From positions 5,166,001 to 5,230,000 of the forward strand of contig LR746271.1 of assembly GCA_902729315.2 (NCBI GenBank): a stretch of 64,000 nucleotides of DNA, written 5' to 3'. This DNA comes from Spirodela intermedia. Its lineage: Eukaryota; Streptophyta; Magnoliopsida; Alismatales; Araceae. The position numbers were made by a program, and so were the translations under genes. Positions 1 through 12,355 of the stretch are shown in pieces (within the stretch, counting starts at the first letter, position 1; each line of letters begins with the position of its first letter). The notes under the pieces are model-generated. The model searched no databases, was not told the DNA's origin, and was given only the letters and a program-made list of their open reading frames with translations.

Positions 1-233
1 TCACATCTAATTCCATTTTTGTAACCTCACGTAAGGAACAAATTCTGAGTGAAGTCTCAAAATGATATAAGACGCGGCAGCATTTTCCATGAATTATCAC
101 TAAGGAAAAAATACCAGAAAAATCATCACGCAGATAAAAGAGCTACTGCGAGCACAAAAACGAGGGTGGTTGCAGGTTGTCGAACGTCTTAGCGACAACA
201 ATGGAGGGGAGAGAAAGAGTCAGGGGGGCGAAC

Positions 234-401
234 CTGCTGACACAGGCAAGGCGACCGAGATCGCGAGGAGCTAGGCGATCGAGGATTGCGCAGATGAGTT
301 CGTCGGGCAGGACCCGGAGCTCCCCCAGGCCATCCGGTCTTCGATCCCTCTGCTCCTGCTCTCCCTCCCTCCGCTGCTGCTGATGACGATTCTCCTCCAT
401 G
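234..401 (-). CDS. F-box protein, first exon only (JMJ21-like F-box/JmjC), partial
   Basis: This is exon 1 of a minus-strand gene that continues past the left edge. The ATG is at 401-399 (MEENRHQQQ...), followed by a hydrophilic stretch and then an F-box core (LRVLPDELICAILDRLAPRD, then LGRLACVSR). The exon ends at a clean AG|GT donor (exon end 234, intron from 233) in phase 2, so bases 1-233 are intron. An acidic or glutamine-rich leader, a DRRP motif and then an F-box opening this way are what I remember of the plant F-box/JmjC protein At1g78280 (JMJ21). The F-box would bind SKP1 in an SCF ubiquitin ligase. The JmjC part is not in the window, so that sub-assignment is inference. The F-box call itself is firm. 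A longer upstream reading frame exists (to 676) but lacks conserved features. Confidence 0.72.
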
Positions 402-1577
402 GACGACCCTGCTCCCCCGCTCCCTCCCTTCTTCCTCTTCATCCAGAGGCCCCCGTCCCGTCCATCGCCGAAGTCCGTCGTGCGCTGGCTGAGCGACGGA
501 ATAAACGCGCGGGCGGCCGCCGCCTCCGCTGCCCGCGTTTGATTCTCTGCGAAGCGATTGGAAAGACCAACTGTCACGTGACGGGCCACACGTTTTACGA
601 ACGCGGTTCTTACGACTGGAGTTTCAGTGGGCTGGCTCGATTTAGTCCTCTCGGCGGGTCCAGCCCGAACAACCAAACTAGAGCCACTCTCTCTCTCTCT
701 CTCTCTCTCTCCCCCTTCATTAATCCGCGTCAGTGGGCCCGCCCGATTACGATAAAGCCCGGATCGGTTCGGCCCGATCGAGAAAAATAGTTTCAGATTG
801 TGCTTAGAAAAAGCTCAAGCCTTTGACTTCGAGGTCAGACCCAGCCGTCCGCTGACCTGGTCCATTGGGAGTCATACTCATCTTTGGTCATCCAGCACAG
901 TAACATCATATTTAATCTCATCTTGAATGTGAGCTGGATTTCTTTACTTATTATAATCTTCATAATTACTTATTTTGTCACCAAAAGTTATAATATAGTC
1001 AACTCTCCCAAACTAAAAATAAAATGGGTCGAATCATTAGCTCCAAAACTATGTAAAAAATGAGACAATGAAATTACTAACATATATATATATATGTGTG
1101 TGTATAAAACATTTTGTAAATAATTATTGATGCTTTACCCTTGAATAAATTTCTTGGTTTAATACAAAAAAACATTTAACATTTTTTTGTCGAAGAATTT
1201 ATGAAAAAGATGCCCCCATAATTTTCATATGATTTGATCTAACACATTTTTATAAATATAAAACTTGTCAGAAAATATATATGGAGATCCTCATATATAT
1301 ATATATATATATATATATGAACATTTTGGTGAATCGATTTTGAAGCAATTAAATGATGTTCTTACCCATTTGACTTCCACTGCATTGACCTGCGAAAATA
1401 ATAAACTCTCGGACCATCATAAAAACACAAATCCACATTAATAAACATGTGCAATTCGATGTTCCTCCCTATTTGACTTCCACTGCGTTGACCTGTTGAG
1501 ACCCAGATCCACAGACCACAGCAATGGGGATATAACCCATCAGAAAGCTGGAAATGTAGTCTCGCACAATATGATAA
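402..1577. other. Intergenic spacer with CT and AT microsatellites
   Basis: No gene is supported here. The left part is the presumed promoter and 5' leader of the minus-strand F-box gene, with a (CT)n tract at about 687-710. Short TA tracts lie at about 1081-1096 and 1295-1318. A roughly 38 bp direct repeat (starts near 1355 and 1458, period about 103) sits just downstream of the Rab gene stop. Confidence 0.6.
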
Positions 1578-4309
1578 TCAGGAAGAACTACAGCAGGTCT
1601 TACTCTTGGGGATTTCCTGAGCAGGGCCAGGGACGATGATCTTCTTACCCGAAAGGGTCGGGCCGTTGCCATCTGGTTGACTTTCCGACACAAGGGTCTT
1701 CTTATTGACGATCTGGAAGACCTCAGTCAAAACGGTAATAAAGGCTGAGTCAACGTTTGTAGCCTGCATGGCCGAGGTCTCCAGGAAGAACAGCCCCTCC
1801 TTTTGGGCAAACTCTTTGGCGTCCTCAGTGGACACCGATCTCTGGTCCTCAAGATCGCTCTTGTTGCCAATCAGCATTATGACCAGGTTCTTGTCGGCAT
1901 GGCTCCGCAGTTCCTCGAGCCACCGAGGGATGTGGTCAAAGCTCTGCCTCTTGGTTATGTCATAGACCAGCATCGCCCCGAGAGCACCCCGGTAGTAGGC
2001 ACTCGTGACGGCCCGATATCTGAAACCACCATGATGATTCAGGAAGACCACTCTAGACCGGCCAGAAGCAATGATAGGATTGAAAACATTCCAGAATTCA
2101 TAAGGGGGGCCCTCATCAGCATCATATGAGAAAAAAAAAAAAAGAAGGGGCCATCTAATCCAAAAGTGGTAATACTTTTTGAAAGCATTTACCAAAAAAG
2201 TGAAGAAATTCTATCAAGAATTTTTTTTTGCAGACTCATTTTCGATTAATTAGTTTTTTTTTATTGAGCACACAACCAAGTCAATGAATCACACCCTGTG
2301 AAAGAAATGGTTGACCCAATAAATCCAAGGATTTCAAACAGCAGCTAAAAATGACTTCTCATCATCATAGTTTTCCTCTTAGAGTAATTTCCTATTATCT
2401 ATTACTATCCTTAAAAGAAAAGCGTGCGAAAACCAGAGATAATGAGAGAGAATGAATGGAGCTGGTCACTAAAAATATCAAACAGACGTTCCTCAGATGA
2501 CAGGCAGAACCATTAGGATAGTGCAATAAGAAATTAAAGCCCCAGGAACAAGATCCAAAGAGTAAAGGAATCCCTCTACAGAAGGGAATTGAGAGGATAC
2601 AAGTATTTGAAGACTTGAAGGAATCATCATAACATTGTCATTGCAAGTTGTATAAAGTAATGAATTAATGATTAATAGTCAAAAGGAGCTGTCTCTTATA
2701 TCATTGAAGAGAGTTTGGTAGCCAAAAACCTCAAACAGAGCTTTGAAAATCCTGCAGCAGAAGAACATCCAGAATGCAATGTATAAATAATATTTGATCA
2801 GATGAAAACCAAGCTCTCAGACATGAATCTGAAATTTCAAGAATACACCAGGAGTACCACGAAAAGAAAGTATGTACTAGACGTGCTCAAATTGAATTGT
2901 CAAAATCCTTACATTCAAATGATAAATCCATTTCATCCCAGGGAAAATAAAGAACGGCAGTATTTCACTTTAAACCCCAATTCACATAGATGAGTTACTT
3001 TCAATATAGAGTTACTCTTATTGTTTGGTAAAAGGTAAGGCAGTACAATTAACTGTGACAAAATTGGCTGATCAGTGAAGAAGTGATATAGATGAAATCA
3101 TTGAATCAATAAAACATAGAACCGGAAAAAAATACAACCATATAATGAACGCATCAATATGCCTGCAAAGATGGAGACAATGTAATGCGACTACCCAGAG
3201 TAAAATTTAAGCGAATAAAACAATGCTACAAGAGGTACAGAGAAAGAGCTGTGGTACATCCGAGTGCCCCATTCTGCCGTCAAAATTCAACTTTTAACAA
3301 ATAAGACAGAAAACAGTTTAAAGCATGTATTTAAAGCATAATCGACATAGTATTAAGTATTTTTTTAATAAACATTAGCATCAGATGATGTTTAACAATA
3401 ATCCAAGAAGGGGAGAGTTTTAAGACACGCCTATGGCTCTTTTCTACTCATCTGCGATCAATGAATACGACTTCTCCACTGGATGGTCATCTCAGCATTT
3501 GGCAATTTCATTTCACAATATCGACAAGGAAATGTTAATAAAAAGAGCCAACAAAGGTTGAGTTTTTCAAAGGGAATTAACCCTAACATTTTTCAAATAG
3601 AAGACATAGGTCCCTTAAGAATAATGGAATGACAAAATTCGAATTTGGATTAAACGTCAATATTTTTTAGAGAAACCTGATTATTTGCATTGCTACATCG
3701 AGCTGATGGCTATATCTACTGATAGAAGTTGCCAATGTCTGAACTTCATCAAGACCAGAATAGGAGTTCATCAACAAAATGAATCCACAAACTTGTCACC
3801 ATGCACGGAGCTTCGAAAACTCCTGAAAACCCCAAAGACAAGACTTTACCTATTAAATAATTTATATACCACATTGGATGCGTTTTGTTTTCAAAAAAAG
3901 AATAATGAGTTGATACAATGCCGACAAAACCGCTACGTTGATAGTAACCAACTAGTGGCTAATAAAAACCGTCTTCAATAAGTATTAATATGGAGCGGGT
4001 AGTCCAGAGAACCAGATAACCAGATCAGAAATCTATAATTCATATTCCGAAGGCGTGAGGAGGAAGGTTTGAGGGAAGGGGACAGCGGTACCTCTCCTGG
4101 CCGGCAGTATCCCAGATCTGCGCCTTGACGCTCTTATGCTGAATAACGAGTGTACGGGTCTGGAACTCCACGCCGATGGTAGCCTTGGAATCGAGGCTGA
4201 ACTCATTGCGCGCGAAACGCGCAAGGATCTGCGATTTCCCGACCGCCGAGTCTCCGATCAGAACCACCTTGAAAACGTAGTCCACCTTGTCTCCAGCGGC
4301 TGCCGCCAT
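1578..4309 (-). CDS. RABA4: RABA4-type Rab11 family small GTPase
   Basis: Two exons: 4309-4092 (218 bp) and 2019-1578 (442 bp), joined in phase 2 across a ~2.1 kb intron with GT-AG ends, giving 219 aa. The protein carries the P-loop GDSAVGKS (residues 19-26), the switch II motif DTAGQE (67-72), NKSD (125-128) for guanine recognition and ETSA (153-156). It ends in a double-cysteine prenylation motif CCSSS, which anchors Rab proteins to membranes. The start [13 protein letters not shown], the phrase [11 protein letters not shown] and the prenyl tail place it in the plant RABA4 subgroup, which acts in trans-Golgi to plasma membrane traffic during polar growth. The intron position, inside the ERYR codon run, is the usual one for plant RABA genes. 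An in-frame upstream ATG would add 14 residues (MGGAWFG...), but the MAAAAGDK start fits the family length. It is divergent from the heat shock gene at 5132, with about 820 bp between them. Confidence 0.93.
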
Positions 4310-4993
4310 TCCCCTCCGCTCCGACCGCCACCCGAACCAGGCACCCCCCACTCAACTACGACCTCCACCCCCCCCCCACTATCCGTTGCACCTAATAACC
4401 CGAGGCAAACCCCGACGGAAGAAGAAGCAAAGGGGAAGGACGATCCCTCTTCCCTCCCTCTCTCCCTCGTCGGTGAAAACAGCAGGGGCAGAGCAAGAGA
4501 TGCGGCAGGCCCAACGCGCTGGTAGTGCAGCAGAGATGAACTGTGACGAAAGGGACACTCTCAAACCTCTTCTGAGAAACTTTAGTGTGTTTTACGTCAA
4601 ACTACCCTATACTATCATAATTTATTTTATAATTCCATATTTCATGTATTTACTAATATACTCTAAACTCAGGAATTATCCTGCCACCCTGGCTTATCTG
4701 AGAAGAAATGGAATAAGTTTTGGGCTTTATTGGAGAAGGACCGGGCTTCATTAGGGCCTGCTAACGAGCCCGTTTGTAAGATTTCAAGCACGGGTTCCTC
4801 ACGGGGGGGATCCTACAGAAAATCTTAGCTGATAAAAATAATATATATTACGGAAACTGATGCAAATATATATGTTATTATTAAAATGTGAATTTCTTAT
4901 TTTTTACTCAAATTTATCCTATTTATTTGAAAAAGGTAATTTATAAAACGATTTGTTTTTATGAAGAATTAGTTCCGATGAGCTAAGTGGCCG

Positions 4994-5068
4994 GTCTAGA
5001 ACGTTCGACGATCGTCTCTCTCGAACCTTCCAGGCTTCTCTCGTCATCTCTTCCCGCCCTTTATTTAC
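4994..5068 (+). promoter_or_regulatory. Heat-shock element cluster and TATA-like box of the sHSP gene
   Basis: Inverted GAA/TTC pentamers occur twice, GAAcgTTC at 4999-5006 and GAAccTTC at 5023-5030, followed by a further TTC at 5035-5038. This is the nTTCnnGAAnn arrangement bound by heat-shock factors. A TATA-like ttatttac lies at about 5060-5068, roughly 65 bp before the ATG at 5132. Location and motif agree with heat-inducible transcription of the downstream gene. Confidence 0.65.
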
Positions 5069-5131
5069 GTCGGCTACCTCATCGTCCAGGGCTACAGTTC
5101 AGTGATCGTTCTGAGTCTCTATCTGTGTTCA

Positions 5132-5879
5132 ATGGCGGGCGTCATGGCGATCAGAAGGAGCTCAAGGTTGCTGGATAGGATGCTAGCGCTCGAACGACCC
5201 GCCGCCCCGCGGCTATTCAACACTTCGACGGCGGTGCGCGAGGTTTCCGACGACGAGGTGATCGACGCATCCGCTCGCCGTGGCGGTGCGGAACTCCGTC
5301 GCGGAAACAGGGGCGCTTTCCCTGGATTCTTCTCAGGTAGGTGATGATGAATCCGCTGTCATTTGATCCATGTAGGTTCGGCGTTCTCTCTGCTCCTCTT
5401 CGCATGAATCACGCCCCTCAGACTTTGATCTGATTTGCTGCTCTTCGCCAGCAGATGTGCTGGATCCGTTCTATCCGAACAGGAGCCTTAGCCAGGTGCT
5501 TAACTTGATGGACCAGCTGATGGAGAGCCCTGTGGCGGCAGCCTCCCGCGGGATGGGGAGGGGTGGGGGTCTACGCCGCCAATGGGACGCGAAGGAGGAT
5601 GACGACGCCCTGTACTTGCGGATGGACATGCCGGGCCTCGGGAAAGAACACGTTAAGGTGTCTCTTGAGCAGAACACCTTAGTGATCAAGGGAGAGGGGG
5701 AGGCGGAGACAGGGGAAGATGAGGCCATTCCTCAGTATAGCAGCCGGATCGACATCCCATCGGACATATACAGGCTTGACCAGGTCAAGGCTGAAATGAA
5801 GAATGGGGTTCTCAAGGTGCTGGTCCCGAAGGCTAAAGAGGGGGAACGCAAGGACGTGGTACAGATCCAGATCGAGTAG
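5132..5879 (+). CDS. Mitochondrial small heat shock protein (HSP20 family, HSP22/23-like)
   Basis: Two exons, 5132-5336 and 5455-5879, joined in phase 1 (G|AT gives Asp) across a 118 bp intron, for 209 aa. The first ~45 residues are rich in Arg/Ser/Leu and poor in acids ([20 protein letters not shown]), as in a mitochondrial presequence, and [10 protein letters not shown] resembles plant mitochondrial sHSP N-termini. [19 protein letters not shown] is the family signature ahead of the alpha-crystallin domain (roughly residues 110-209). That domain ends with the diagnostic GVLKVLVPK followed by an IQIE tail. The protein is expected to hold unfolding matrix proteins during heat stress. The intron just before DVLDPF matches mitochondrial sHSP genes. 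A second in-frame ATG at 5144 is possible. Heat-shock elements lie about 100 bp upstream. Confidence 0.93.
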
Positions 5880-6844
5880 GTCACTAGCATCCTGGTTGTG
5901 CTATGTATATGTCAACAATCTCGGCCGCCTCTTCAAGATGTCCTCTGAGGGCTTTTGAATAACAGTGATGCAAAGAACCTGTTTAGACTCTAATGTCCTA
6001 GTCTTCTGAGGTCACTAGCTAGTGAGTGATCTGCAATAGGGATAGTTGTGTCTCGTTCTTTTTTCTCGTAGTCTAATGAAGGAGCAGCCTCCATTTCCTC
6101 TCAATCTGGTATTCAAGTTCTGGATTTCGTTCAGAAATCATAAGTTTTATCTGTCGGTATGATCGTAAGCAGATTTTGTTGGTTAGAGCTAGCACCACGA
6201 ATGTACGGACGGCCATTGGCCGGATTCAGTCAGTCTCTCACAAATTCAACAGAGAGATAGCCTCTGAGGAAAAATGCCATTTTCTACTCTCCCAGGTTCC
6301 ACAATCTGCGTGAGTACACCCGAGGAAGTCTGTGATTAGGTGTTCATTTGTGTCAAGTAGGAGATTGTTTTTGTTGAAGTATGACCGATGCCAACCGAAC
6401 TGTCACTCAGGACACCAAATAAGAACTTGTGATTGTCTTTTACTTGAACTCGATGGCATTAAATCTAGATAAAAAAACATCAATATAACACTAACTTAGA
6501 TGGGCCTCTTTGTCTGATAAAACATTATTTTCTATAAAAATGTCTGGTGCATCTTTACGGCAAATGTTCTATTTTTTGGCTGCTCGCTCTGTTGCATTCA
6601 ACAACTTTAGATATGTTGCCCTTTTCCTCCGGATATTTCAATATTTATTTCGATCGTTTGTCAACACTATGAATCATTCACTTTCTTCCACATTTCTTTC
6701 CCTACCCCTCCAAAATCTTCGGTTTATTTCAGTGAACTGTTGTTTTGCCAATTTAGATCATGTTTTTCGAACTTTTTGTCCCAAATTCAGTAGTCATATC
6801 AGGAACCGTTATAATTAGCCCTCTTAACATATACCACAATTTTT
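5880..6844. other. Downstream region of sHSP gene; no gene seen
   Basis: The first few hundred bases are likely the 3' UTR and terminator of the heat shock gene. The remainder is AT-rich with only random short reading frames. Confidence 0.5.
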
Positions 6845-7180
6845 CAGTTGGCCGGTAGATCATCATTTTCTACTCCATTGAAGAGGTGAGATTTTATCTA
6901 CCTCTGGACAACAAGCCAACTGTGCAAGTTGCCCCACTTGATAGTGGTGGCAAGAGGCACGGTGGTAGCATCCAATGGTGGATGCCTTACGGAAATCTCA
7001 AATATCTCTCCCCACTTGTGGAGAGATGGATCACAAACCTTTATGCACTAGCGATGAAGGTTAAGGCCTTTGTTGGTTGATCTTATTGACTAGGTCAACC
7101 CACCGGGGTAAAACATGTACGGTTTCATCTGACATTGACAATTGGAATTGGGCTTTCAGATGAGAGAAAAAAGAACGTTA
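6845..7180 (-). pseudogene. Relic A: decayed exon 1 and upstream region of a GH5 glucan 1,3-beta-glucosidase
   Basis: Read on the minus strand, 6980-6853 gives LDATTVPLATTIKWGNLHSW, then LVVQR, a stop, IKSHLFNG and VENDDLP. This lines up with exon 1 of the GH5 pseudogene at 15441-15629 (VNLGGWPVTEGW...INPSLFD) and more closely with relic B at 12356-12487. There is an in-frame TAG where the family has Gly-Trp, and the splice donor that is GTGAGT in relic B reads GCCAAC here. Nucleotide similarity to relic B continues upstream of exon 1 to about 7180. No other exons are visible nearby, so this is a dead, old fragment. The 64-codon plus-strand reading frame at 6886-7080 is its antisense shadow. 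Confidence 0.62.
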
Positions 7181-9355
7181 TGATAATGTGGGTTTTCTTA
7201 GCCATAATAATGTGCATATTTTTCATACTGATTATGCAAGTTTGAGAGAGTTAGTTAACCGATTGGTGATCAGATTCTAAATCGAGTTATTTTTCATACT
7301 ATTATGCAAGTTTCGGAATATGAGAAGAAAACCGTTTTCTAAATGGACGATTTCTTTTCTTAGATACATAACTAATCATCACTCTATAACAAAATGTATA
7401 GAAATAAAGCATTATTTTATTAGAGAGCATTAAAATCAGAGTCAATTAGGCTTACATCTTTGTTATATCACTTTTTGAAAAAAAAATAAAATTGTAGACA
7501 TTTCCAAGAGTCAGCATTAATTCATGTTGAGATTTGTCAATCTTTTTGATGATGTGCTGAATTATCAATTATGACTTTTATTGATTTAATTTACTGAAAT
7601 ATACTTTGTTCCTTCATGTTGTTTCCTTATCTGCATATCAAAAGCTCCTTAAATTCTCACCTCAAATTTATTGAGCTCCTAAACATCTCAATTCCCACTT
7701 ATCATGGAGGATCATTTCACCGTCTTTGATCATATTTCTTGTATTCTTTATAGTGAATTTATCTACCTCATCTTTCTCTTAATAATGTCACCATCCTTAC
7801 ATGATCTAGAAATTTCGCTTCCTTACCATATATTACCAGCCAAAAAATTGAGAGGGTTAGAACCAAATCTATTCAAATGTTTTAAGAAAACTAGATGGAT
7901 TTATCTGATGAATTAGTTAGAGATCTCAAACTTGGAGGAATCAAAACTAATTGCATATACTAAGGGAAAAACAATTGCTATGACAAAAAATTTACTTAAC
8001 CGTTGCATTCAAAATTGTTACTCATCAGTGATTTGACTTGATAATGGATTGCCAATGGAGTGCAAAAAGTTGATTGTTTCAAGCTTCAAGCTCATCGCAC
8101 AATGATTTCATCCTTCACCAGCATCTTCTAAACTCCTAGGTGTTATAGTAGAGAGATATAGTCACAACAAGAGATTAGTTATTCACCAACCCATGTCTCT
8201 TTGACTTAGAAAATCCTATGCATATCTCACCCTTTTCCCTCTACCACATGCTAATGTTATTACCTATGTATTTTGTCAAGAGTTAATGAATGTTTTATCT
8301 TAACAAACTTATCCAAAGTTGACCCATCTATTTTCTTTATTTATTTTCAATGTTTTTCTCACCACTAAGTTTTCTATCTCATTATGGAATATATAGCAAC
8401 TAGATTTGACATACTTATTCATGTGGACACTATCTATGCTTCAAGTGATCTTGCTTTTCAACTATGATAGTCTTTGTTATTAGTATATGTTATGGAGGAG
8501 GAAATCATGTGAGCACATGAAACTTGCTTCAAGGGCTGCTTTTTTCATATCAAGTTATTCATCAAAGAGAAAACTCTCTTTTCATTGGAAGTTCTATGTA
8601 TAAATTTGGGCCTTTTCACTCCAACTTTATCGATGTATAACTTGTTAGGCACAACCCATCACATCTCAAAGGTAAGGTCTCTTTAGGTCCAGCCTGATCA
8701 GGCCTTAAAGGCCATGTTTAATGACATATGAAAGAGCCATTGTATCAGAAAGCCTACCTTGGTAAGAAAGAGTCGTCGAGGCTCAAGACATAACTCGGCC
8801 CAAATATGAAGAGTCATAAGTGAGAGACTGTTTGGCCCATTAAGCCGAAATATGGAATGGGTTTTTCACTCAAAATTAGGGTTGTGAATCAGCAGAGCAT
8901 AAAATTAGGGGCAAATGATGTTAGATGAACTTTTCTCCTCCACCTCACCATGCTACATGCAGAGAGAACCAACTATAAATCAATGGTTTAGAGCTCCTTC
9001 ATTCAAGAGAAAGCTTGAGGAGCTCTTCTTCTCATCAACTTCTGACATTTCACACTTTCAATAGAGATAAGCTAATCACCATCTCTTGAAGATGTTGGAA
9101 ATATTCATTCAAATCATTAAGTTGGATTTTTTGTTGCTTTTAGGATGTTGAGGCACATATCGATTGCCGACAATGGGGATGATAGAAGGTTGCTAGAACT
9201 TTGAATTCTAGTGAGTTGATATTATCTCATGGAGTTTATATTGTATGGGGAGTTTCTGATGCCAAGTAATTGAATATATTCATAAGATGAATTTGTCCTT
9301 TCTCTCTCTTGATGGTTTTACTTTCCTCATTTCCCTCAAGGATTCTATTCTCTTC

Positions 9356-9397
<42 letters not shown>

Positions 9398-9519
9398 ATA
9401 ATAGCCATGAGGTATGGATCTTGAATTTAGTTCTCTTAAATTTGACCTAAGAAATAAATAACATATTTTTGACCCATACAAAGCTTTTATAGTGGTTGTA
9501 CCACTTCTCAAAACCATCA
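7181..9519. other. AT-rich spacer without recognisable genes
   Basis: I see no intact gene. Weak, broken retroelement-like stretches may be present around 8000-9000 but could not be assigned. A CT tract followed by a CA tract (about 9355-9399) lies near the right end. Confidence 0.5.
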
Positions 9520-9600
9520 CACCAAGATGTGCCCTAGTCTATTCAACATATAATAAAGATAGTGGACCAACAAAAAAAGACAAGCCCTAATGGGTCCATC
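9520..9600. repeat. Single diverged copy of the 22.3-22.9 kb repeat (LTR-like)
   Basis: The stretch matches the units at 22338, 22536 and 22731: a coagatattcc-type start, then 'ctagtctattcaacatata', a GGGCCCATC-like or GGGTCCATC box, and 'accct'. It lies just beyond the end of the copia pol relic in the minus-strand sense, where a 3' LTR would be expected, so it may be part of a decayed copia LTR. Confidence 0.4.
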
Positions 9601-10019
9601 ACCCTAGCACTGCCTTTTAGCTTTACAATGGGAAAATATCGAGAAAAATTGAAAAAAAAGATACAATATAAGTGGAGGAGAAGTTGGTCAGTTGTAAATA
9701 TGATTGAACATAGGATAACATAAGAGAGCCAACCTAAAGATGAAATTGAATAAAATGATTGTCAATTTCATTATCCTTGATGTGCTCATGAAAATTTCAA
9801 TTATGGGCAATTTCATTGTCACTTTTGTCATCACAATAGAGATTTTGGTAATAAGATCTCACCAAGAAACAAATGTAGCTAAATAATTTTCACTGATATA
9901 GAAGCTCAAACTCTATACTCTACTTCTATGGTAGATCAAGTTCTTATTTCTTGATCTTTCATGAACTGATGGAACTATCAATAAAAATACACAAACTAGT
10001 GATGGAATTACGATTAATA

Positions 10020-10930
10020 ATATCACCGGCCAAATTAGCATTAGAAAAGTATGAAAAGTCCTCAAGCCAAAGTACCATGAACATACCTAAGAATCCATAA
10101 AACAAATGTCCAATGGTCAGAGCTAGGGGCTTAATTAATGATATATATTACAAATTGAATGTCCTTACGAATGATTGTCAAATATACACGTGATCCAATA
10201 ATTCATCTATAGTAAGATGGATCATCTAAAGGAGTGTCATCATCAAGAAAGAGTTAAGAATTCAGCTCACATAGAGTATCATCTTCAATTACTCACTGCA
10301 TACATTAGAAAGACTTGATCAAAAAAATTGAGTGTATATTTTGATAGGAAAAGAATATATCTTATAAGGAAAGGAACAACTTTAATACTCAAGAAATAAT
10401 GAAGATGACTAAATTTTTTTCATATCAGATAATATATGAAGTTGGGTCCTGATGTGACAATGTCATTCACATATAAAAGTAGAAGGATCTATCCTCCAGT
10501 AGAAGAAGAAGTGAACAAAATTAAGTCATAAGAAGATACAACAAATCTAAGTTAAAGAAGAGTAATAGTAAACTTCTTACACCAAGAACGAGGGGGCTAC
10601 TTAAGGTCATGATGAGAAAGTCTAATAGTTGTAGACATATACTTCTTCAGAAAGATTCTTATTAATAAAATTATTTTTTACATCAAATTGATATAATGAT
10701 CAACCATAAGAAACAACAATATATATATAAGTACAAACTAAAATATTTTTGTGATAGGAGCAAACATTTCTTTAAGTCAAGGCCATATCTCCATTAAAGA
10801 GTCAATATGCCTTAGTTATAATCTTCTATGCATATTTTCAGTCAATAACACATTTATCTATAAGAAGAAAAACAACATCTCAAGTGCTAGTTTGATGGAG
10901 TTCATCAAGCTCTTCTAGCATTGCTTGTTG
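10020..10930 (-). mobile_element. Ty1/copia retrotransposon pol relic (reverse transcriptase and RNase H)
   Basis: The minus strand, read across several frames, shows copia pol landmarks in the right order. They are an EELDELHQTSTWDVV start of the RT domain (about 10925-10873), YGLDLKEMFAPITK (about 10800), QFDVKNNFI...EEVYV, LLLYVNDIVTSG (the YVDD active-site block, about 10488-10448), HYFLSIKV, and DDTPLDDPSYYR and LRYVHGTLA of the RNase H region (about 10243-10067). Stops and frameshifts are frequent, so it is inactive. Gag, protease and integrase are not recognisable. Confidence 0.78.
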
Positions 10931-11820
10931 TCAATTTAGATCAAAGGATAGTTCTTCTAGCATTAGCTTGTTGTAAATAAGATAATAAATATTAGAAAGA
11001 AATGGAAGATAATTAAGAGAGTAAGCAGTGATCAGTGAGGCATACCTAGTGAGTAATTGAAGATTTCAAGCTTGAAGAAAGCAATGTTCAATCAAAGAAG
11101 ATGAAGAGCAATCAATGGATGAGGAGAGGTGAGACAAGGTAGTAGACATAGGAGGTGGCTTGATATGAAAGATCTAAAGAGTCTAAGAAGAGGTCAATAT
11201 GTTGTACTGTTGAGATATGAGTTTTAGAGTGAGAACAACTGTTGTAAACCAGATAGTATCAAATGTGTTCTAAAAAGACAACATAATGGCATGTTACTGA
11301 GTAGGGAAGTTCTAATACCATGCAAAGAAGGAAAGAAGAGAGAAGTAACAAGAGAAAAGAGAGGAGAGAGAGTAAAGGAGTGCAAGGAAAGAAGATAAAA
11401 CACCATGATTTGATGGTTTACAAGGGCAAAGGGTTTCCTTTTATAGAAGTCTTTGGGCCCCAAGGATGAAATGGGCACCTTGAAATGGGCTGTCCATCTC
11501 CTTGAAAAATGGTTCACAATGAAAACTTGAAATGAGAGCCCTTAAATGAGCCATCTGTTTCCACAAAAATTGGTCCACAAAGGGACCATTTTTTATAAAT
11601 GATGTTGGGTCTCTTTACAAATCATGGCTGACTTGATAATTTCCATTGGTGATGGCTTAGTTTGGCAGCACATTCATGGATGCTAAGTAGAATATATGTC
11701 ATAAAATCTTTCATAGATGAATCCCAACAATCAATTTCCAACAACTACATGTAAGATACAAGGAATCGTTTTATTTGACAAGTTAAGAGTGAGTAAATCT
11801 AGTGAAAGATCATTCATTCA
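10931..11820. mobile_element. Probable upstream part or LTR remnants of the copia relic
   Basis: This follows the pol relic on its 5' side. There are no recognisable domains. The stretch at about 11240-11720 is purine-rich and carries repeated phrases about ggg-cc boxes, possibly an LTR, but no TG...CA ends or target-site duplication could be defined. Confidence 0.3.
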
Positions 11821-11829
11821 TCAAGGAGA

Positions 11830-11990
11830 GTAGTTTCCTCCCTCACCTACACTGATTACTGGTGGGGCTCTGTTAGATTCATCTGACCAGTTGGCAATGA
11901 GGACTCTCTTACCGTCGCCATCGGTAAAGAGGTACTTGGTTTCTAGCCTACCGCCAATGAATCCGGCATCAAGATTAAATGGTCTCAATA
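11830..11990 (-). pseudogene. Possible exon 2 relic of the GH5 relic B gene
   Basis: On the minus strand an open stretch reads DAGFIGGRLETKYLFTDGDG then KRVLIANWSDESN. Its KYL..(D)G.G..V.(I/V)AN pattern resembles exon 2 of the GH5 pseudogene (LGKYLCAENGGGTVVVAN at 15363-15244). It lies downstream of relic B exon 1 in the same orientation, where exon 2 would be. The match is short and could be chance. Confidence 0.3.
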
Positions 11991-12355
11991 ATATTTATAA
12001 TAATTAGTATAAATATTATAAATTTTATAATATTCAATCGATTAGTTATGAATTGTGAAGAACATTAAACTAGCTAGGTAATTTATATTAATATTATAAA
12101 TTATCAATAATTGTAAATGCACCAAAACATTGTAGATTGACGGGATTTGGTATGATACTTATGGGATCGATGAGATTGATATTCAAATATTTATTCTTAG
12201 AACGTATGGATTTGACCCCATAAGTGGGACCACCACACAATAGCATGTTGCCGTCAGAAGCAGAACCCCGTATTTCTTCCAGAGAATCTCCTAATTGTTC
12301 CAGAGCAACTAGAAAGAGATTCTCACAATCAAAATCAAAGATAACCAGAACTCAC

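Noticed and set aside
6886-7080. 64-codon plus-strand gene
   Set aside because: It is the antisense of GH5 relic A; the sense strand shows the homology.
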